In this document: positions 61,168 to 64,000 of the stretch, piece by piece
Numbering within the stretch: the stretch's first letter is position 1
Layout: each line of letters begins with the position of its first letter
Source: Chromohalobacter sarecensis
GTDB taxonomy: Bacteria > Pseudomonadota > Gammaproteobacteria > Pseudomonadales > Halomonadaceae
Direction of reading: 5' to 3'
DNA: 64,000 nucleotides
Assembly: GCF_023061135.1 (NCBI RefSeq)
Contig: NZ_JAKGAN010000002.1
Coordinates: 558,001-622,000 of the forward strand
Made by a program: the position numbers and the translations under genes
Notes under the pieces: generated by a model
Databases searched by the model: none
Told to the model about the DNA's origin: nothing
What the model saw: the letters and a program-made list of their open reading frames with translations, nothing else

Positions 61168-62523
61168 ATGCTGCGTTCTCGTCTGTGGGAGCCTAGCGGT
61201 ATCGGGCGGTCTCCCGGTGCGCTTGTCGTCGTGGGGGCAACGGCGTTGTTGCTGTATGGCACGTTACGCGTGCTGTGGCCTGCCGTGGGTAGCCCGGCGG
61301 GTAGCGCCACGGCGCTATTGGGGTTGATCGCCGTTCTGGCATGGGGCAAGGGCATACGTGGTTCTGCGCCACTGTGGTTATTGTTGCTGTCCATCGCTGT
61401 GCAGGTGCTGTCGTGGGGGTTGGGGTACTTTCATCACCCGCAATGGGTGGCGGATAACCCCGAAGTGGATCGCCTTGCCAAGCTGTTCATCTTCATCGGT
61501 GTGGCGTGGTGGCTAGGCGGAAGTTCGCGCAATACGCTGCTGGTATGGGGGCTGGCTGTATTGGGCTATCTCGTTGCCTCCTTTGCCGCCGGCGGGCTGG
61601 AGGAATGGCGCAAGGGCCTGGAGGGCGTAAGAACCGGCTTCGGCATCCGCAATAAACAGCATGGCTCGATGCTGTTCGGGGTGGCCTTGCTGGGGCTGGT
61701 GATCTTTGCCCGTCGCATCATGATGAATGACACGCGTTGGGTTCCCTGGCGCTGCATCGGGTGGGGCCTGGCACTGGGCATCTGCGTGGTGGGTATTGCC
61801 ATCGGACAGACGCGTGCAGTGTGGCTGGCCCTGGCCGTTTCGTTCCCCGTGGCGGTGTTGATCGTTTTGCTATGGGCAATTAACCGTGGCATGGGGCGTC
61901 GCATGCTGCGTTCCGTCATCGGTGGCGTCGTCGCGGGGCTGGTGCTCATCACGCTTGGCAGTGTGTTCTTCGGAGGCACGCTGAGCGAACGCCTGGAGAC
62001 GGAATCCGGGGTGATAGCGGAGGTGCTGCAAGGTGATCTGGAGTCAGTGCCATACAGTAGCGTGGGTATTCGCATTCATACCTGGGTGGCGGCAAGCGAT
62101 TGGATCGCCGAGCGCCCCCTGGTCGGCTGGGGCGGCGAAGGGCGTGGCCTGGTGATTGACCATACGCCGTGGTTGCCGGATGAAGTGAAAGAACGCTTTG
62201 GTCACCTGCATAACTTCTTCCTGGAAGTGTGGGTGGCGTATGGCGTGCTGGGGCTTGGCGTTATTGCGGCATTGGCATTGTGGATCGGCCGGGGAACCTG
62301 GCTGGCGTGGCGCGCGGGCGTGCTGCCGAATGATATGGCGCTATTCGGGGCGTCGTTCTTCGTCTATTGGATGATCGTCAATCAATTCGAGTCTTATAAC
62401 TCCTTCTGGACGGGGGTGTACGTGCATAACATCGTTGTCGGTGGGTTGGTGACGCACATTTGGCGCTGGCAATTGGATACTGGCCAGCGAGTTTTCTCCT
62501 GGCCGCGTCGGCGGGGCGTGTAA
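61168..62523 (+). CDS. O-antigen ligase/polymerase-family membrane protein
   Basis: The protein of about 451 residues has about 10-12 membrane segments and a large periplasmic loop (about residues 275-345) with the Wzy_C-type GWGGEGRG and HLHNFFLEVWVAYGVLGLGV. Such proteins ligate or polymerise O-antigen. Start choice is uncertain: 61168 follows GGGGGTGGA, 61126 is an alternative. The open frame upstream to 61072 runs into the terminator and is rejected. Confidence 0.85.
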   Translation: MLRSRLWEPSGIGRSPGALVVVGATALLLYGTLRVLWPAVGSPAGSATALLGLIAVLAWGKGIRGSAPLWLLLLSIAVQVLSWGLGYFHHPQWVADNPEVDRLAKLFIFIGVAWWLGGSSRNTLLVWGLAVLGYLVASFAAGGLEEWRKGLEGVRTGFGIRNKQHGSMLFGVALLGLVIFARRIMMNDTRWVPWRCIGWGLALGICVVGIAIGQTRAVWLALAVSFPVAVLIVLLWAINRGMGRRMLRSVIGGVVAGLVLITLGSVFFGGTLSERLETESGVIAEVLQGDLESVPYSSVGIRIHTWVAASDWIAERPLVGWGGEGRGLVIDHTPWLPDEVKERFGHLHNFFLEVWVAYGVLGLGVIAALALWIGRGTWLAWRAGVLPNDMALFGASFFVYWMIVNQFESYNSFWTGVYVHNIVVGGLVTHIWRWQLDTGQRVFSWPRRRGV

Positions 62524-63677
62524 TGCGTACATTGGTTGTCGTTCGCTCATTGAAGATGGGCGGCATGGAGCGGGTGGCCGTCAATCTGGCCGATGCCTTT
62601 GCCGATGCCGGGCATGAAAGTCATCTGGTGAGCTTTCGCCGGGTCAAGAAGCCGCTAAGCCCGACACACGCGAGCGTGAACGTGCATCATTTACCGCTCA
62701 TGCGTGTATGTCGCTTGACGGTGGTCGGCTTCCTTCTCGAGCTTGTCGCGCGCTGGTTGCTCAACCCATTGTTCAATCGTGCCGTGTTCCTGGGTACCGG
62801 GATCATGGGCGGGGCCGTGTTCCGCTTATGGCTATGGCGCTTCGAGCGCCGCCACGGGCGGGTGGATCGGATCGTCTTTCGTGGCCAGGGCACCTTCGAG
62901 CAGGTATGGACGTTTCGAGATGAGCGCGCGCGCTACACGCTGGAAAATATCCTTCGTGCGCGCGAGCCAAGCTTCAGCCGCCGCTTGTTTGCGCGCTGCC
63001 TTTATCAGGATCGACATTTGGTCGCGGTTTCGGAGGGCGTTGCCGAGACGCTACGCCAGGCGATGGCGGTGTGGCGTTTTTCGCCGGCGAGTCTGGAGGT
63101 CATTCCCAACCCCTGTCCCATTGCGGGTATACGCCAGACGATGCTGGCGCCGGAGCCGGATATTCCGTCTGAGCCCTACATCGTCAACGTGGCGCGCATG
63201 GTGCCGGCGAAAGACCAGGCGCTGCTGCTACGGGCCTATGCGCGTGCCGGGGTGACCATGCCGCTGGTGCTGGTCGGCGATGGCCGAGAGCGCGCCAACC
63301 TCGAGGCATTGGCCGTGGAACTGGATATTGCCGAGCGGGTCATATTCGCAGGTCAGCGTGATAATCCTTATCCGTGGATGCACCATGCCCGGCTGTTCGT
63401 GCTGAGCTCGCGCTTCGAGGGCATGGGCATCGTGCTGTTCGAGGCCTTGGCGTGTGGCACGCCGGTGCTGAGTGTGGACTGCCCAGGCGGCATTCGCACG
63501 ATTCTCAAGGGCGAGCTGGAAAGCAGTATCGTCGCTCATGATGAAGAAAGCCTGGCCACGGGGATACGCGATGCCGCAGCCAACGCCCCCCCGGTCATAC
63601 AAGAAGCATGGCTGGATGACTTCAAGCCTGAGACCGTTGCGGCGCGGTTTCTACAAACGCCGGGTTCTGCCGGCTAG
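62523..63677 (+). CDS. Glycosyltransferase family 4
   Basis: The 384-residue GT-B enzyme starts MRTLVVVRSLKMGGMERVAV and carries the donor-binding SSRFEGMGIVLFEALACGTP (E-x7-E). The ATG overlaps the ligase stop (TAATG). It pairs with the ligase in the last unit of the locus. Confidence 0.9.
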   Translation: MRTLVVVRSLKMGGMERVAVNLADAFADAGHESHLVSFRRVKKPLSPTHASVNVHHLPLMRVCRLTVVGFLLELVARWLLNPLFNRAVFLGTGIMGGAVFRLWLWRFERRHGRVDRIVFRGQGTFEQVWTFRDERARYTLENILRAREPSFSRRLFARCLYQDRHLVAVSEGVAETLRQAMAVWRFSPASLEVIPNPCPIAGIRQTMLAPEPDIPSEPYIVNVARMVPAKDQALLLRAYARAGVTMPLVLVGDGRERANLEALAVELDIAERVIFAGQRDNPYPWMHHARLFVLSSRFEGMGIVLFEALACGTPVLSVDCPGGIRTILKGELESSIVAHDEESLATGIRDAAANAPPVIQEAWLDDFKPETVAARFLQTPGSAG

Positions 63678-63806
63678 GGGCTGGTTGCCAGGCCGGGATA
63701 ACCTTTGAAAGAGGTCGCTTTATAAGACGTTAGCCTTACGTAACGTGCGTTAAAATTGCTATCATGCTAACTATTAAAGCATGAAGCATATAACGAGGCA
63801 CGACGC

Positions 63807-63905
63807 ATGGAACATGGGCAACCGCATCTTCTCCGTCGCTTCTTAGGGCGACACAAGAATAGCGCTTTCTTTGCTTTGTCGGTGAGGCAGGAGGGCGCGG
63901 CGTGA
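63807..63905 (+). CDS. 32-codon small frame ahead of the last gene
   Basis: MEHGQPHLLRRFLGRHKNSA and FFALSVRQEGAA, then TGA that overlaps the GTG of the next gene by three bases. Basic and possibly a leader peptide. No family recognised; it may be spurious. Confidence 0.3.
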   Translation: MEHGQPHLLRRFLGRHKNSAFFALSVRQEGAA

Positions 63906-64000
63906 GGTCTCTGCTGCTTGGCGAGCGTCGGCTGCCGACGCCACCTGCGGGCGATCCCGCATTCGCTCCCTTGGAAGACGCCCGCATGTACTGGCCGGTA
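63902..64000 (+). CDS. Start of an unidentified gene (cut by window end)
   Basis: GTG at 63902 follows AGGAGGG at 63889-63895, a strong site. 33 codons are visible: MRSLLLGERRLPTPPAGDPA and FAPLEDARMYWPV. The product cannot be named from this part. Confidence 0.6.
   Translation, partial: MRSLLLGERRLPTPPAGDPAFAPLEDARMYWPV

Overview
The window comes from a high-GC gammaproteobacterium, most consistent with a moderately halophilic member of the Halomonadaceae (Halomonas/Chromohalobacter type). The reasons are the Pseudomonas-like order gacS/barA (divergent) - cysM - rlmD - relA - mazG, an MvaT-type (not enterobacterial H-NS) nucleoid protein, a Gac/Rsm-type small RNA, and a Na+/H+ antiporter. 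Genus assignment is an inference from gene order and protein character; no search was run.

Layout. (1) 1-10.6 kb is core: a truncated BarA/GacS-like kinase, the cysM-rlmD-relA-mazG operon, ppc, and a BenE-like transporter divergent from an XRE-cupin regulator. (2) 10.6-16.7 kb is an accessory redox/detoxification patch: an AraC regulator, two VOC proteins, a saccharopine-dehydrogenase-like reductase, two SDRs, a SnoaL-like protein and a TetR regulator. Five near-identical 12-bp palindromes and remnants of a duplicated reductase/TetR pair show how it was assembled and is probably controlled. (3) 16.7-31.4 kb is mixed housekeeping: a peptidoglycan amidase lipoprotein, DUF3307 and SatD-like proteins, a diguanylate cyclase, a porin, a CsrB/RsmZ-like RNA on the minus strand, an antiporter, MvaT, an AraC/GyrI-like regulator, an EAL phosphodiesterase, a short MvaT-like protein without the DNA-binding half, a cold-shock protein and a CNNM/CBS protein.

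(4) 31.6-41.0 kb is the most unusual part: a toxin-antitoxin (TA) island interrupted only by cysQ. It holds RHH/ParE (twice), DUF1778/GNAT, Xre-MbcA/RES (twice), MntA/HepT, RelE/XRE, HigA (twice, each with only a scrap of HigB), HicB, a truncated NadS-like antitoxin and an orphan HI0074/HepT-like protein. From cysQ onward the modules are separated by seven copies of a dispersed repeat. Full copies have a left arm ending in a -10-like hexamer (TATAAT/TACAAT/TAAAAT), a variable run of the heptamer TCGAAGC, and a right arm with a small hairpin. Several modules are decayed in a consistent way: toxin reading frames are clipped and antitoxins survive. One ORF is a chimera of two antitoxins present elsewhere in the island. 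No integrase or transposase lies inside it.

(5) 41.1-43.4 kb holds a PLP-fold protein lacking its catalytic lysine, a mostly empty intergenic stretch with an orphan terminator, and the truncated 5' end of an SLC13-type permease. (6) 43.4-63.7 kb is a surface polysaccharide locus: wecB and wecC make UDP-ManNAcA; several glycosyltransferases follow, including a methyltransferase/coiled-coil/glycosyltransferase fusion. A PP-loop asparagine-synthase-like protein, a membrane protein of unknown type, a polyprenyl-phosphate sugar transferase and an O-antigen ligase/polymerase complete it. Its middle (about 46-57 kb) is much more AT-rich than the rest and carries a dead IS630-family transposase, as expected of horizontally exchanged surface-antigen genes. 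The window ends in the first codons of another gene.
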